From: Capra hircus
Lineage: Eukaryota; Chordata; Mammalia; Artiodactyla; Bovidae
Direction: 5' to 3'
Assembly: GCF_001704415.2 (NCBI RefSeq)
Contig: NC_030813.1
Location: forward strand, 15,642,001-15,706,000
Length of the DNA stretch: 64,000 bases
Below the pieces are notes generated by a model that made no database searches, was not told where the DNA came from, and was given only the letters and a program-made list of their open reading frames with translations. A program made the position numbers and the translations under genes. Of this stretch, positions 24,378 to 35,119 are shown piece by piece. Position 1 is the stretch's first letter. The number at the start of each line of letters is the position of its first letter.

Positions 24378-24611
24378 GTGAATCTCAAATACATCAGAAC
24401 ATAAAGAAACCTATACACTTTCCCAGAATACTGAGGGTTTATAATAAGATTCATTAGCTCCAACTCCATGTTTAGTCAGCAGCTTTTTTCTTCTGAATTC
24501 TTCTGGATTCTGATTTCTTTCTCAGACAAAAGAAAAGGAAAAGTTACTCTCTGCAAGAATGTTTCAGTTTAGTCACATCTCAGAAATAAGCCAGCCCGCT
24601 AATTTGGGAAT

Positions 24612-24702
24612 ATGAGAGAGAGAGAGACCGTGTGTGTGCACATGTGAGCATATGTGTGTGTGTGCACACGTGAGCATGTGTGTGTGCATGCACCTTCGTG
24701 TG
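24612..24702. repeat. (GA)n/(TG)n compound microsatellite
   Basis: A GAGAGAGA run is followed by interrupted TGTG/CACATG units, including two near-identical copies of 'tgtgtgtgcacacgtgagca'-like sequence. It is likely polymorphic. Confidence 0.85.
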
Positions 24703-25239
24703 TGGGGGAGGTGACGTGATGAAGGAGTGGAATAATACTGTTCTAAGCAACAGCCATTGGGTAGGTTTCCAAATACTTGGTTTCAGTTTCTATGCTACAG
24801 TATGTACTCCTAAGCATCTAAGAGAAGGAAGATTTTTCCTTCCTTTGCTCACAATCTCTCTTTAAAAGAGATTGTGCTTGATTGTAGGGGAAAGATGCCT
24901 TATTATATTACAGTACATCAGAGCCTACCTTTGGAAAAGGAATGGGACGGTATTGGTGAGATCTCTGTGTGGCAGTTTGGTCCATGTTGGTGGTCCTGTC
25001 AGCAAATGTTAGTTACAGCAAGTCCCACTCAGTCATAGTGATCTGGACTTACACTGGTACACGTGTAGTGACATTCATCAACCAGAAGGGCTACGAAATG
25101 TGGATTTTATTTGTTTGTTTTTTAAGTTCAGAGCCTATGTGATTTTATGGGGAAAACCCTCTTCTAAAAGTAAAAATTCCTAGATTCAATGGACAGTCAT
25201 TCAGATAGGATTATTAGAAAACCATTAAGAAATCTGTGA
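24703..25239. other. unique intergenic sequence
   Basis: No repeat or coding signal supported. Confidence 0.5.
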
Positions 25240-26782
25240 TCTTAAATGACACCTTGGACTAGTTGTGCTTAATATGTATCCGTAGGACATTACATCCAAA
25301 AACAGGAACACATTCTTCTCAAGAGTACATGCAATGTTCTTCAGGATGTATGTTAGGCCACTAAACAAGTCTAAACAAATTTAAGAGGACAGAAATTATA
25401 TCGAGCAGTTTTTCTGACTACAGCATTATGAAACTATAGGTATCATTTACAGGAATGAGAATGAGAAAAAACACAAACAGGTGGAGACTAAAAAACATGC
25501 TACTAAAAAAAAAAAAAAAAACTCAATGTTTCAATCCGTAAATCAAAGAGGAAATCAGAAAATACCTTGAGACAAATGAAAACAAAAACTATCTAAAGTC
25601 TATGGGATGTAGCAAAAACTGTTCTAAGAGAGTTTATAGAAACACATGCCTACCTCAAGAAACAAGAAAAGTCTCAAATAAACAACCTGAAAGAAAAAGA
25701 ACAAACAGAGCCCAATGTCAGTGAAAGAAGGAAATAATAAAGATCAGGAAGGAAATAAATAGAAACCTAAAAAAATAGGAAAAAATCAATAAAACCAAGA
25801 GCTGTTCCTTGGAAAGATAAACAAAATTTATAAATGTTTAGCCAGATTCACCAAGAAAAAAGAGAGAGGACACAAATTAACAAAGTAAGAAATGAAAGAA
25901 GAGAAATTATAACCAATGTAACAGAGATTAAAAAACATGAGAGAATATTATGTATAACTATAAAGCATAAAGCAATAAATTGGACAACCTAGAAGAAATG
26001 GATAAATTTCTAGAGACATACAATCTTCCAGACTGAATCAGGAACAAATAGACAATCTGAAATAGACAAATTTAAAAAGAACTCCTAGCAAATAAAAATC
26101 CAGGACTAGACAGCTTCACAGGGGAATTCTACCAATATAGAATATATATAGAGAAGAGTTAATATTATCCTTTTCAAAATATTCTAAAAAAACTGAAGAG
26201 GAGGGAACACTTCCAAATTCACTCCACAAACCACCATTAATTTGATACTGAAAATAAGCAAAAACAGTACAAAAAATTATAAGCCAATATCTCAGATGAA
26301 TATGGATATAAAAATCCTCAACAAAATATTAGCAAACTGAATTCAACAATAAATAAAAAAGATCAGACACCATCAAGTAGGATTTATCCTAGAGATGGAA
26401 GGATGGTTCAAAATCCAAAAAATCAATCAATGTGATAAACCACATTGACAACAGGAATCCAAAAAGTACAAATAACAAATGTTGGTAAGGATGTGGAGAA
26501 AAGGGAACCCTGGTAGGACATTGGAGGTAATATAAATTGGTACCGTCACTATGGAAAGCAGCATGAAGGTCCCTCAAAACAATAAAAATAGAACTACCAT
26601 ATGATCCAATAATTTCAGTCCTGGGTATCTATCTGGAAAAAAAGTGAAAACACCAATTTGAAAAGATAGATGCACTTCAATGTTCATAGCCAAGATATGG
26701 AAACAGCCTAAGAGTCACCAGCAAATGAATGGATAAAGATGATGTAGTGTGTGTGTATACAGTGACTGTTGTTCAACCGAGA
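25240..26782 (+). repeat. old L1: decayed ORF2 then 3' region
   Basis: Translated in three frames it gives scattered ORF2 pieces. Examples are the IYIGHYIQKQEHILL-like endonuclease end at about 25,270, the RT start around 26,090 ('ccaggactagacagcttcac', PGLDSFTGEFY-like) and 'caccatcaagtaggattta' at 26,369. Many stops are present, and an A18 run occurs at 25,504. From about 26,455 an L1 3' section starts abruptly, skipping much of ORF2. The element resumes at 27,731 after the younger L1. Confidence 0.82.
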
Positions 26783-26792
26783 AAAAGAATGA

Positions 26793-27720
26793 AGACATAC
26801 AGATGGCTAACAAATGCATGAAAAGATGCTCAACATCATTCACTATCAGAGAAATGCAAATCAAAACCACAATGAGGTACCATTTCATGCCACTCAGAAT
26901 GGTTGTGATCCAAAAGTCTACAAGCAATAAATGCTGGAGAGGGTGTGGAGGAAAGGGAACCCTCTTACACTGTTGGTGGGAATGCAAACTAGTACAGTCA
27001 CTATGGAGAACAGTGTGGAGATTCCTTAAAAAACTGCAAATAGAACTACCTTATGACCCAGCAATCCCACTGCTGGGCATACACACTGAGGAAACCAGAA
27101 CTGAAAGAGACATGTACCCCAGTGTTCATCACAGCACTGTTTATAATAGCCAGGACATGGAAGCAACCTAGATGTCCATCAGCAGACGAACGGATAAGAA
27201 AGCTGTGGTACATATACACAACGGAGTATTACTCAGCCATTAAAAAGAATACATTTGAATTAGTTCTAATGAGGCGGATGAAACTGGAGCCTGTTATACA
27301 GAGTGAAGTAAGCCAGAAAGAAAAACACCAATACAGTATACTAATGCATATATATGGAATTTAGAAAGGTGGTAACGATAACCTTGTATGCGAGACAGTA
27401 AAAGAGACACAGATGTATAGAACAGTCTTTTGGACTCTGTGGGACAGGGAGAGGGCGGGATGATTTGGGAGAATGGCATTGAATCATGTATAATATCATA
27501 TATGAAACAAGTCGCCAGTCCAGGTTCGATGCAGGATACAGGATGCTTGGGGCTGGTGCACTGGATGACCCAGAGGGATGGTACGCGGAGGGAGGAGGGA
27601 GGGGGATTCAGGATGGGGAACACGTGTACACCTGTGGCGGATTCATGTTGATGTATGGCAAAACCAGTACAATATTGTAAAGTAAATAGCCTCCAATTAA
27701 ATAAATTTATATATATATAT
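26793..27720 (+). repeat. young L1 3' end inserted in the old L1
   Basis: The frame at 26749-27171 and its overlapping partner at 27053-27364 encode the ORF2 C-terminus: MANKCMKRCSTSFTIREMQI, then KSTSNKCWRGCGGKGTLLHC, ending KHQYSILMHIYGI and a stop at 27364. The frames are split by one frameshift near 27,110. The 3' UTR includes a G-rich stretch at about 27,584-27,606 and ends with a TA-rich tail. AAAAGAATGA at 26783-26792 and 27721-27730 is the target duplication. Divergence is low, so it is a fairly recent insertion. Confidence 0.9.
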
Positions 27721-27730
27721 AAAAGAATGA

Positions 27731-28025
27731 GAGCCTGCTATTTGCAACAACAAATATAATAAAACAGACACAGACTCACAGATATAGAGAACAAACTAGT
27801 GGTTACCAGTGGGAAGAGGGAAGCAGGGAGCGGCAAGATAAGGGCAGGGGATTAAGAGGTGTCGCCCACTATGAATGAAACAGGCTCTCAGGATATATTG
27901 TACAGCACAGGGAATGTAGCCAATATTTTATAGTAACTTTACATGGAGTATAATCTGTAAAAATATCAAATCTCTATACTATAAACCTGAAACTAATATT
28001 ATAAATCAAGTATTCTTCAGTTTTT
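27731..28025 (+). repeat. old L1 3' end, continuation
   Basis: 'gaacaaactagtggttacca' and 'tgtacagcacagggaatgta' are typical of the L1 3' UTR. It continues the element interrupted at 26,782, and the A-rich end is near 28,030. Confidence 0.82.
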
Positions 28026-29794
28026 TAAAAAGGCCCTATTTTATATGCTAAACTCCATCAGAGTTACTAAAGTTTTCTAAATATACGCAAATTTGAAAAC
28101 AATGTATATGAGATAGCCTTACAAAAACCATTTCGGACAATGACTTCTCTGGAGGGGTTTTATTCAGTGGTAAAAGCCTCTTTTTAAAATTAGATGAATT
28201 GTTTTGCAAATTTAATGGAAAAAGCCTGGCTAATCACAGTATGTTCAGGAGTAACTCTTGGGTATGTCCTGAATAATTATAATGCTAGGCAAATGTGCTG
28301 AGGTAAACCATTTTTCTACAGGGGCCTCTCCACATCATGTTAATAAGTCACTTACTAGACCCAGCACATTAAAAATATAATTCTGTGTAGCTTGTTAGTT
28401 TTACAAAAGGGAAGGCATTCCTCTGACTTCTCTGAGTGGGTGAGATTAAGGAAACCTCAGAGAAAGCTGAAGGGAGAGGAAGTGATGATGCAAGCACCAA
28501 GCCGATCACTTGGAATCAACTTAAAACAACTGCCTGACTGCCTCATAAATCATCTGGCACACTGTTTCCAATGAAGGCTCTCAGGCTACGTTCAGTAGTT
28601 TAATAACTTGAGCCAGCAAATGAACAGCAAGGTCTGGGTGAAAACTTAAATGAATGACTTCTGACACAGGCGAGGCAGCCACAACTAAGTATCATTGCAG
28701 ACTTAGTGCAGGGTTCCAGAATTAAGTACGGGAGCTGATCAGTGCAAAACAACCCATTTAGATTATTATCCAGACTCCAACCTATTTTTATGGTGGTATG
28801 AACCAGTTGATTATTTTAATTTATTTTCCAACAGCTCTTTTTCTAACTGGAGGATACTTAAGTAAAATTTCTTTTTGTTTCCTTGCTTCCAACATAAAGG
28901 AAATTACTATGCATCCTACAACAAGTAAACAAGGCCTCCCCCTACCAAATCTGTTCTTTATTGATAATGGGCATATCAATAACTTAACACATCAATCTAA
29001 GAATATAATGAATAAACTGACATAGTTAAAATTTCAAGATCAGAACTACAGTGAGGATACATATCCATGTGTGAGGATATCACACACATACACACGCACC
29101 CTTATTTATGACCATGCCACTGATTTCTTTTCTGCCAAGTTTCCACTTAACTCTTTATCCCAAGTCCTAACCTTGTGCTTCAGATTTATTTATCCAGATG
29201 CCTTCTAGACATCTCTTTCTAGATATCTGACATTCAGCACATCTGACACCAAACCCATGACCTTCCCTTCTAAACCTGGTTCTTCTATTTCTAATGTCAG
29301 TGAAAGGTGGGCTGTCAGATCAGACTTCTGGAGCATCCTTGATCTGTAACTTTAGCTCCTCTCTTCCCCGTAGCCAGTTAGTCTGCCAGTCCTGACTATG
29401 TTGCCTCCAGGCTGTTCCCTTCATTGTGTTCTCTTCTGTCCTGAAGTCACTGTCCTACCTGATCCTTATCATCTCTTTCCTGGATACCTGCAGTTTCTCT
29501 CATGTACTCATGTATAGATTTAGTTCTTTTCTCCCCATGTAAATAGTCATGGGTTAACCTTTTCTGCATAATGCCTTTCATTAATTAATTATCCTTACTT
29601 TTTTTCCCAATGGGTTTTCCAGACTTATCTCTAGTTAGCATCTCCAAATAAACCTCTCCTACAAAGGTATTTCTTCTCCTTAATCTGCTTTCTTGACGTA
29701 GTGCCTTTCCTTTTTGCCTGCTTTTTACATTACTTGTCTCTGCCTATTGAAATCCTACCATTACATCAAAATTCAGCTTCAATCCCAGCAACAC
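28026..29794. other. unique intergenic sequence
   Basis: About 1.8 kb without recognisable transposon or gene. A short CA-rich tract lies near 29,080-29,100. Confidence 0.55.
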
Positions 29795-29940
29795 TGTTGT
29801 TGTTCAGTCGTGTCCGACTCTTTGCAACCCCATGGCCTGCAGCGTGCCAGGCTCCCCTGTCCTTCACTGTCTCCTACGGTTTGCTCAAACTCATGTCCAT
29901 TGAGCCAGCGATGCTATCTGTCTCATCTTCTGCCAAAACC
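29795..29940 (-). repeat. BovB 3'-end fragment
   Basis: The reverse complement of the last ~140 bp of BovB is seen: 'gttgttcagtcgtgtccgac', 'ccccatggcctgcagcgtgc', 'actcatgtccattgagcc'. It is too short to code. Confidence 0.85.
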
Positions 29941-30059
29941 CCAGAAAACCCAAACTGAAAACTGTCTGTCCTTCTTTTAAGTTCTTGTTGTTATTCCTAT
30001 CAATTCCAATGATTCTCAGTCCTTAAAGTATGAAGATGGCATTCCTAAGTCAAAAAAAG

Positions 30060-30225
30060 ATATTTTACCAGCTCCTCTTTCCTTTGACATGATACCTACC
30101 ACATAGTTATTGTGAGTAATTAATGAACTAATCCATGTAAAGCCCCTAGCATAGTACTTGTCACATAGCAACTGCTCAATAAATATTAGCTAATGTTACT
30201 ACTTCTGTTATTTCTTACTTTCTCT
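30060..30225 (+). repeat. MIR SINE
   Basis: 'atgtaaagcccctagcatag' followed by 'cacatagcaactgctcaata' matches the 3' half of MIR. Confidence 0.75.
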
Positions 30226-30247
30226 CTTCTGGGTGATAAAATATACG

Positions 30248-30572
30248 CGTTGTGCTTAGTCACTCAGTCATGTCTGACTCTTTGCGACCCATGGACTACA
30301 TGAAGCCCTCCAGGCTCCTCTGTCCATGAGGATTCTCCAGGCAAGAATACTGGTGTATGTTGCTATGTCCTCCTCCAGGGGGTCTTCCCAACCCAGGGAT
30401 TGAACCCAGGTCTCCCACACTGCAGGCGGATTCTGAGCCACCAGAGAAACCCAAGAATACTGTAGTGGGTAGCCTGTCCCTTCTCCAGTGGATCTTCCCA
30501 ACCCAGGAATCAAACCAGGGTCTCCTGCATTGCAGGTGGATTCTTTACCAGCTGAGCTACCAGGGAAGCCAG
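30248..30572 (-). repeat. Bov-A dimer (unequal units)
   Basis: One full reverse-complement Bov-A unit (about 30,248-30,452) is joined directly to a second partial unit (about 30,453-30,572, 'aagaatactgtagtgggtag' to 'gctgagctaccagggaagcc'). The join lacks a tRNA-like head in one copy, as in dimeric ruminant SINEs or as a result of recombination. Confidence 0.88.
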
Positions 30573-30875
30573 CAAATACAATAACCTCTGTTTTGTCTTC
30601 ACTGTGATCCTCCTAAAGTTTGTCTATATAAATTGTCTTATTATTATAATGCATTCTACAAACAACAAAAATATCTTTTCTAGGTTAAAATAGAATGAGA
30701 TGCTAGGTTAAAAAAAAAATCAATGAGGGTAAATGTAAAGTTTTTTCTGACATTCCTGTCATGGTTTGTTTTTTGTTTGCTGCTTTTGATATCCACTCCT
30801 GATCAGCCAAGATCCTTGAGAGAAAGAAAAAAAATCTTTCATCTGAGTACCCAGTATTTGTGCCCAGATATTATT

Positions 30876-31150
30876 CTTGCTTGCTTGCTTGCTAAGTCAC
30901 TTCAGTCGTGTCTGACTCTGTGTGACCCCATAGACGGCAGCCCACAGGCTCCCCCGTCCCTGGGATTCTCCAGGCAAGAACACTGGAGTGGGTTGCCATT
31001 TCCTTCTCCAATGCATGAAAGTGAAAAGTGAAAGTCAAGTCGCTCAGTCATGTCTGACTCCCAGCGACCCCATGGACTGCAGCCCACCAGGCTCCTCTGC
31101 CCATGGGATTTTCCAGGCAAGAGTACTGGAGTGGGGTGCCATTGCCTTCT
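30876..31150 (-). repeat. Bov-A2 dimeric SINE
   Basis: Two BovB-derived monomers in the same direction are linked by 'aatgcatgaaagtgaaaagt' near 31,010-31,040, the hallmark of Bov-A2. 'gcttgcttgcttgctaagtc' at the left is the CTT/GCT-rich tail region. Confidence 0.93.
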
Positions 31151-31152
31151 AA

Positions 31153-32199
31153 CTTGTCTTAAAAGATCATTTGGCTCCACAGCTCACTTCTAGCATCAAT
31201 ACTGTAGCAAAAAAGAGTTCTTGAGGAGATAGAGGTGAGTTCTTGTGATGCATAGCTTTACTATTAGGTTTTCAGCATACCGCTCTGAAAAGTTGCCAGG
31301 GCTCTCAATACAACACGAACAGAATGGCCTTCCTGTATCACGGCTCTGGTGGCTGTTTCTGTCAATAACTAATGTGTGTTTTTTAATGAAGCTTTCTAAT
31401 AAAAGAAACTTGACTCCAGGAATACAGACATCTCCCAAAGGATTATTATATTCAAAAGGCCCTAAAACTCTGGAATTTTCATACAAAATTCTAAGCTAAT
31501 TAAACATGTACTTGTCATTCAAAAGTAGTGAATGAAACATTGATCACTAGAAGCATCATTAGATGTAGACCTATTCCTTTACCTTTAAGCTCACAAATAA
31601 AACTTCAATTTCTAAGTGTCTGTAATGAAGTCTTATGAAGAAAACTTGTTCCCGTGCGATGAGGTATATTTGCCTATTTGAACTAGATTAAAGGCATTTT
31701 GAGGTTTTAGACCATGGATTTTGCTTTAAACTGTGGGTATTATTTAAACCTCATTTAATTTATATTGCCATTAAATATAATAATAGTGTATAATGCCACT
31801 AAAAAGGGTTCTCTTTGTCTAGAATTTTCGTGCACTTTACATTTCTGTATTAATCTGCAATTATTTTACAGTAACTGCATTTCGATTATAACAGCATGTT
31901 TTTTCTTCAAAACTGCAGTTCTACTTAGTGGATTTATCCAACATACAGCTCTGAAACTAAAATAAAGTCAGCATCCCTCACAAGCAGGATGTTAGAACCT
32001 GTTTACATTTCCTTTTTTGTTGTTGTTACATAAAAATTGTTTATCAAGGAAAATCCTTACTATAGCTGAAAAGCTGTTTTGGTTCTTATCAAAATATCCC
32101 ACATTTACACATATATGTTTTTTTTTTAAGGAATTTTCAGTTTTTTCTGTATTTTGGGCTGCTCCTTAGAGCTTAATTCATAAAGATTTTATTGAGCCT
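31153..32199. other. unique intergenic sequence
   Basis: Nothing recognisable. Overlapping frames on both strands around 31,200-31,500 are AT-rich chance frames. Confidence 0.5.
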
Positions 32200-32209
32200 A
32201 ACCACTCAC

Positions 32210-32834
32210 AATGAGGAAACAGTGGAAACAGTGAGAGACTTTATTTTCTTGGGCTCCAAAATCACTGCAGATGGTGACTGCAGCCATGAAATTAAAAGAC
32301 GCTTACTCCTTGGAAGAAAAGCTATGACAAACCTAGACAGCACATTAAAAAGCAGAAACATTACTTTACCAACAAAGGTCCATCTAGTCAAAGCTATGGT
32401 TTTTCCAGTAGTCATGTACGGTTGTGAGAGTTAGGCTATAAAGAAAGCTGAGTGCCAAAGAATTGATGCTTTTGAACTGTGGTGTTGGAGAAGACTCTTG
32501 AGAGTCCCTTGGACTGCAAGGAGATCCAATCAGTCCATCCTAAAGGAAATCAATTTGAATATTCATTGGAAGGACTGATGCTGAAGTTGAAACTCCAATA
32601 CTTTAGCCACGTGGTGTGAAGAACTGACTCATTTGTAAAGACCCTGATGCTGGGAAAGGTTGAGGGCAGGAGGAAAGGGGTCGACAGAGGATAAGATGAT
32701 TGGACGGCATCACCGACTCAATGGACATGAATTTGAGTAAACTCCAGGAGTTGGTGATGGACAGAGAGGCCTGGTGTGCTGCAGTCCATGGGGTCTCAAA
32801 GAGTTGGACATGACTGAGTGACTGAACTGAACTG
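32210..32834 (+). repeat. BovB 3' fragment with target duplication
   Basis: The frame at 32192-32434 encodes the BovB C-terminal region (DFIFLGSKITADGDCSHEIK, then KVHLVKAMVFPVVMYGCES) and ends with TAG. The non-coding 3' end follows. AACCACTCAC occurs on both sides (32200-32209 and 32835-32844), a clean 10-bp target duplication showing one severely 5'-truncated insertion. Confidence 0.94.
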
Positions 32835-32844
32835 AACCACTCAC

Positions 32845-33344
32845 GAATCCTTTTATTATAAGAACTTCTAAACACGTATAAAAATAGAATAATATAATAA
32901 GCTCCCATATTCTCAGCACCTAGATTTTTAACATTCATTAACATCTGCCATATCTGCCATATTTGTTTTAAGGCAAATCGCAGGCATTATATTTTATTCT
33001 TAAATATGTCAAGAATCACTGCTTTAAGAAAAGTTATTTGTTTACATAGCCACAGTATAGATATTGTGACACTTAGAAAAATTACTAATAATTTCTGATA
33101 ACCATCTAATATGCCAGCCATTTTTTTTTTTTTCAAAATCCCTGGCTATCTCCAAAATGCCTTTGTTCAGAGAGCTTCTCCTTGTTTATTTTCATGCTGA
33201 GTGCTTTATAAAGAAACAGGGTTAATGGCCTTATGAAATATCCAACATTCTAGATTTTTCTGTTTGCTACTGTGGCATCATTTAGCTTATTCATCTATCC
33301 CTTGAGAAGTCAAAATTTTTTGCCTATCAGCGAGAAGTCAAATT
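32845..33344. other. unique intergenic sequence
   Basis: Only a T14 run near 33,120 stands out. Confidence 0.5.
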
Positions 33345-33965
33345 TTTTAACTTTTTATTTTGTACTGGGGTATGTGCTAAGTTGCTTCAGTTGTGCCCAA
33401 TTCTTTTGCATCCCCATGGACTGTATCCCATCAAGCTCCTCTGTCAACAGGATTCTTCAGGCAAGACTACTAGAGTGGGTTGCCATTTCATACTCCATGG
33501 GATCTACCTGACCCAGGGATTGAACCTGAGTCTCTTGTTTCTCCTGCATTGGCAGGTGGGCTGTTTACTTCTAGCACCACCTGGGAAGACCAGGGCTGTG
33601 GCTGTATTGGGGAATAGCCAATTACCAATGTTGTGAGAGTTTCATGTGAACAGTGGAGGGACTCAGCCATACGTATACATGCTTCCATTCTCCCCCTCCC
33701 ATCTAGGTTGCCACATAACACTGAGCAGAGTTCCATGTGCTGTACAGTCGATTCTTGTTGGTTATACATTTTAAATATAGCAATGTGTACATGTCCATCA
33801 CAAATTCCCTAACAATCCCTCTCCCCATCTTTCCCCCCATAAACCTTAAGTTCATTCTCTAAGTCTGTGAGTCTCTTTCTGTTTCGTAAGTTAATTTGTA
33901 TTATTTCTTGTTTGATTCCACATCTAAGGGATATCATACGATATATCTCCTTCTCTGTCTGACTT
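33345..33965 (-). repeat. L1-type 3' end split by Bov-A
   Basis: 'ttttattttgtactggggta' at the left continues after the SINE as 'agccaattaccaatgttgtg' and 'ctcagccatacgtatacatg' and later 'gattccacatctaagggata'. This is the reverse complement of a ruminant L1 3' end. A Bov-A occupies 33,369-33,592. Confidence 0.78.
33369..33592 (-). repeat. Bov-A SINE, diverged
   Basis: 'gtgctaagttgcttcagttg' to 'agcaccacctgggaagacca', the reverse complement of one unit with many substitutions and a small insertion near 33,536-33,543. Confidence 0.88.
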
Positions 33966-34029
33966 AAAGAGGTAAAATCTTAAAGTTTGATTAGATTCAA
34001 GCTATTTTTGGCAAGAATATGTCATTGGT

Positions 34030-34226
34030 TTCCTAGGTGGTACAGGGGTAAAGAATCCACCTGCCAAAGCAGGAGACACAAGAGATGTGGTTTTGATCTT
34101 GGGTCTGGAAGATCCCCTGGAGTAGGAAATGGTACCCTACTCCAATTTTCTTGCCTGGAAAGTCCAGGAACAGAGAAACCTGGTGGGTCATGGTCCCAGG
34201 GTTACAAAGAGTCAGACACGGCCAAG
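34030..34226 (+). repeat. Bov-A SINE
   Basis: Sense orientation: 'tttcctaggtggtacagggg', 'aaagaatccacctgccaaag', 'aagatcccctggagtaggaa', 'caaagagtcagacacggcc'. It is moderately diverged. Confidence 0.9.
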
Positions 34227-34377
34227 CATGCACACGTGCTTCAAGCATGTGATACCGCTTCTCAAAGGAGGCACACAATGCCCACATATCCTACTTTTAG
34301 GGAGGCTGAGATTAATGTCCTCTTTCCCCCTTATACTATAGGCTAGTATTTTGACATCTTTCAAATATACAGTTCCT

Positions 34378-34912
34378 TAAATTAAAAGACACTTATTCCT
34401 TGGAAGAAAAACCTATGACAAAACTAGACAGCATATTAAAAAGTAGACATCACTTTCCAACAAAGGTTTGTATAGTCAAAGCTGTGGTTTTTCCAGTAGT
34501 CAGATATGGATATGAGAGTTGGACCATAAAGAAGGCTGAGCACTGAAGAATTGATACTTTCAAACTGTGGTGATGGAGAAGACTCTTGAGAGTCTCTTGG
34601 ACAGCAAGCAGATCAAACCAGTCAGCCCTAGAGGAAGTCAACCCTGAATATTCACTGGAAGGACTGATGCTGAAGCCTTAATAATTTGGCCACCTGATGC
34701 AAAGGACCAACTCATTGGAAAAGACTGAGGATGGAAAAGATTGAGGGCAGGAGGAGAAGGGGGAGACACAGGATGAGACAGTTGGATGACATCACTGATT
34801 CAATGGACATGAATTTGAGTAAATTCCAGGAGTCAGTGATGGACAGGGAGGCCTGGTGTGCTGCAGTCCATGTGGTCGCAAAGAGTCAGACATGACAGAG
34901 CGACTGAACTGA
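34378..34912 (+). repeat. BovB 3' fragment
   Basis: From 'aattaaaagacacttattcc' to 'gagcgactgaactgaaca'. Coding homology to the BovB C-terminus is broken by indels. A second, shorter BovB-like end ('gagtcacaaagagttggaca') follows to about 34,960. Confidence 0.88.
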
Positions 34913-34960
34913 ACAGTCTATGGAGTCACAAAGAGTTGGACACCACTTAGCAAATGAACA

Positions 34961-35119
34961 ACAATAAACCTTTCAATCAACCTAATCCTTTGGGCATCCA
35001 TTTTGATAATAGTTGCCTGAATCATCTACTTCACTGGGGGATTAAAAAGAGCTGAGATTTTATAATTCTTTTATTTTATCCCACAGTAACTCAAAAAATG
35101 TTTTGCTTAAAAAAAAAAT
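34961..35119. other. unique sequence ahead of the pseudogene
   Basis: AT-rich. An A-run lies at 35,110-35,119. Confidence 0.5.
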
